Of a stretch of DNA of 6,767 nucleotides, positions 6,113 to 6,767 are shown in pieces. This stretch comes from Tannerella sp. (lineage in GTDB: Bacteria; Bacteroidota; Bacteroidia; Bacteroidales; Tannerellaceae): positions 1-6,767 of the forward strand of contig JAITBC010000329.1 in assembly GCA_031283785.1 (NCBI GenBank). The letters run 5' to 3'. Within the stretch, counting starts at the first letter, position 1. Each line of letters begins with the position of its first letter. The notes beneath the pieces were generated by a model, which saw only the letters and a list, made by a program, of their open reading frames with translations, was not told where the DNA came from and ran no database searches. Position numbers and translations under genes: made by a program.

Positions 6113-6767
6113 TCATTTTATTCCGATCTTGAACGTTTCGATAGCATGATGCCCCAATTTATACGAAAATCCTTTGCCGGCAGAGTTGAGCGTCGAGGGG
6201 TCTTCTTCAATCATGTTCGTATGGCTGACGGACTCGATGTCTCTGAACAGGTTGAAAGTTACTTCCGCATCATTGCCCTCAATATTGTAATATCGAAGGA
6301 TGACCGAATCATCGTCCTCGCATTTCTTTATCGTGCTGACAACAGCGCCTTTGCCGGTCAATGTTGCGAAACTTTGCTGTTCGGGAAGGAATCCCTGATG
6401 TGTTTCCGTATCGCTGACCACCGTTTTGAGGGATTGACGGCTTTGCGTACCTTGACGGTAGCCGTTATGCCAGTCTCCGGAGTAAGTGTAGATCGAGAAA
6501 CGATAAGAGTGATTGCCGGGTTGTAAATAATAATTTCCCAGCCCGTGACAGCTTTTACGGCTTGCAAGCAGAAGCGGCTGCAATACAACGTAATCCACAG
6601 AACTACCGGTCGGATCAATCCAGTCGAAAACGGCTACGTCGGAGCTGACGGTAAAGCCGGCTTTCCCGTCCGAAGCCGCAAACCAGTCCTGTACTTCGCG
6701 GGGATGAACGTCCTTGCAGGGCGTGTCGTAGATCTGTACCGACTTGGAATATCCTGCCGCGCCCTTT
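6113..6767 (-). CDS. C-terminal part of a GH38-type glycoside hydrolase (alpha-mannosidase-like), 5' end outside the window
   Basis: The frame is open from the window edge to a TGA at 6113-6115, about 218 codons. The GTG at 6596-6598 is an internal valine, because the same frame continues upstream without a stop and carries conserved-looking sequence (SKSVQIYDTP, QDWFAASDGK, VAVFDWIDPT). The visible part is the C-terminal beta-sandwich region of GH38 enzymes, with LQPLLLASRKSCHG, NYYLQPGNHSYRFSIYTYSG and DWHNGYRQGT. The catalytic N-terminal barrel with its zinc site lies outside the window, so activity cannot be judged. Full-length relatives run to about 1000 residues or more and release alpha-mannose from glycans or mannosylglycerate, often in glycan-utilisation loci. 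No SusC/D genes are seen here. The family call rests on the C-terminal domain alone; a related long glycosidase is the main alternative. Confidence 0.78.
   Translation of the reverse strand, partial: KGAAGYSKSVQIYDTPCKDVHPREVQDWFAASDGKAGFTVSSDVAVFDWIDPTGSSVDYVVLQPLLLASRKSCHGLGNYYLQPGNHSYRFSIYTYSGDWHNGYRQGTQSRQSLKTVVSDTETHQGFLPEQQSFATLTGKGAVVSTIKKCEDDDSVILRYYNIEGNDAEVTFNLFRDIESVSHTNMIEEDPSTLNSAGKGFSYKLGHHAIETFKIGIK

Noticed and set aside
6065..6526. A plus-strand open frame of 153 codons near the right edge
   Set aside because: It is antisense to the GH38 C-terminal region, which is open to the window edge and recognisable.
6113..6598. A complete 161-residue minus-strand gene starting at a GTG
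   Set aside because: The frame has no stop upstream of the GTG and conserved GH38-like sequence continues to the window edge, so this is an internal valine of a larger gene, not a small separate one.
1..6767. CRISPR array, tRNA/rRNA gene, integrase, transposase or defence system
   Set aside because: No regularly spaced repeats, cloverleaf-like segments, DDE or tyrosine recombinase motifs, or known defence-protein motifs were found on either strand.

Overview
The window reads as a piece of a Bacteroidales (Bacteroidota) chromosome. The reasons are a near-perfect Bacteroidota-type promoter (TTTG, 19 bp, TAAATTTG) in front of the purine nucleoside phosphorylase gene, AT-rich leaders without strong Shine-Dalgarno sequences, a DUF6599-type secreted protein, and a GH38 alpha-mannosidase-type glycosidase. 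The genus cannot be fixed from the sequence. No tRNA, rRNA, CRISPR array, transposase or phage gene is visible.

All intact genes lie on the minus strand, so transcription runs from high to low coordinates. At the right edge (6113-6767) is the C-terminal part of a GH38-type glycoside hydrolase that continues out of the window. Facing it on the plus strand is a decayed fragment of a DeoR-family sugar-responsive repressor (5596-5947), which keeps much of the effector-sensing domain but has lost its DNA-binding half. A 68-bp REP-like palindrome (5962-6029) sits between these two convergent 3' ends. A 306-bp AT-rich gap (5290-5595) then separates the repressor remnant from a divergent two-gene unit.

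That unit encodes a twin-arginine-signal aldo/keto reductase with a cysteine-rich iron-sulfur tail (4090-5289) and, 23 bp later, a secreted protein of the DUF6599 type (3194-4066). Both products carry export signals, so an envelope redox function carried out by the pair is a reasonable inference. It is the best candidate here for undescribed biology. The second gene carries a long perfect hairpin in its first 85 nt.

After a 255-bp spacer comes punA (2123-2938), with its own promoter and a hairpin that overlaps its stop codon. It is followed at 48 bp by a CrtI/CrtISO-like FAD oxidoreductase (575-2074), which overlaps a YbaK/ProX-type aminoacyl-tRNA deacylase (87-578) by the 4 bases ATGA. A further reading frame starts at position 50 and leaves the window. 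It begins like a small membrane protein, perhaps a FluC/CrcB fluoride channel, but only 17 codons can be seen. The punA-oxidoreductase-deacylase run looks like a housekeeping transcription unit of functionally unrelated genes, possibly attenuated after punA.
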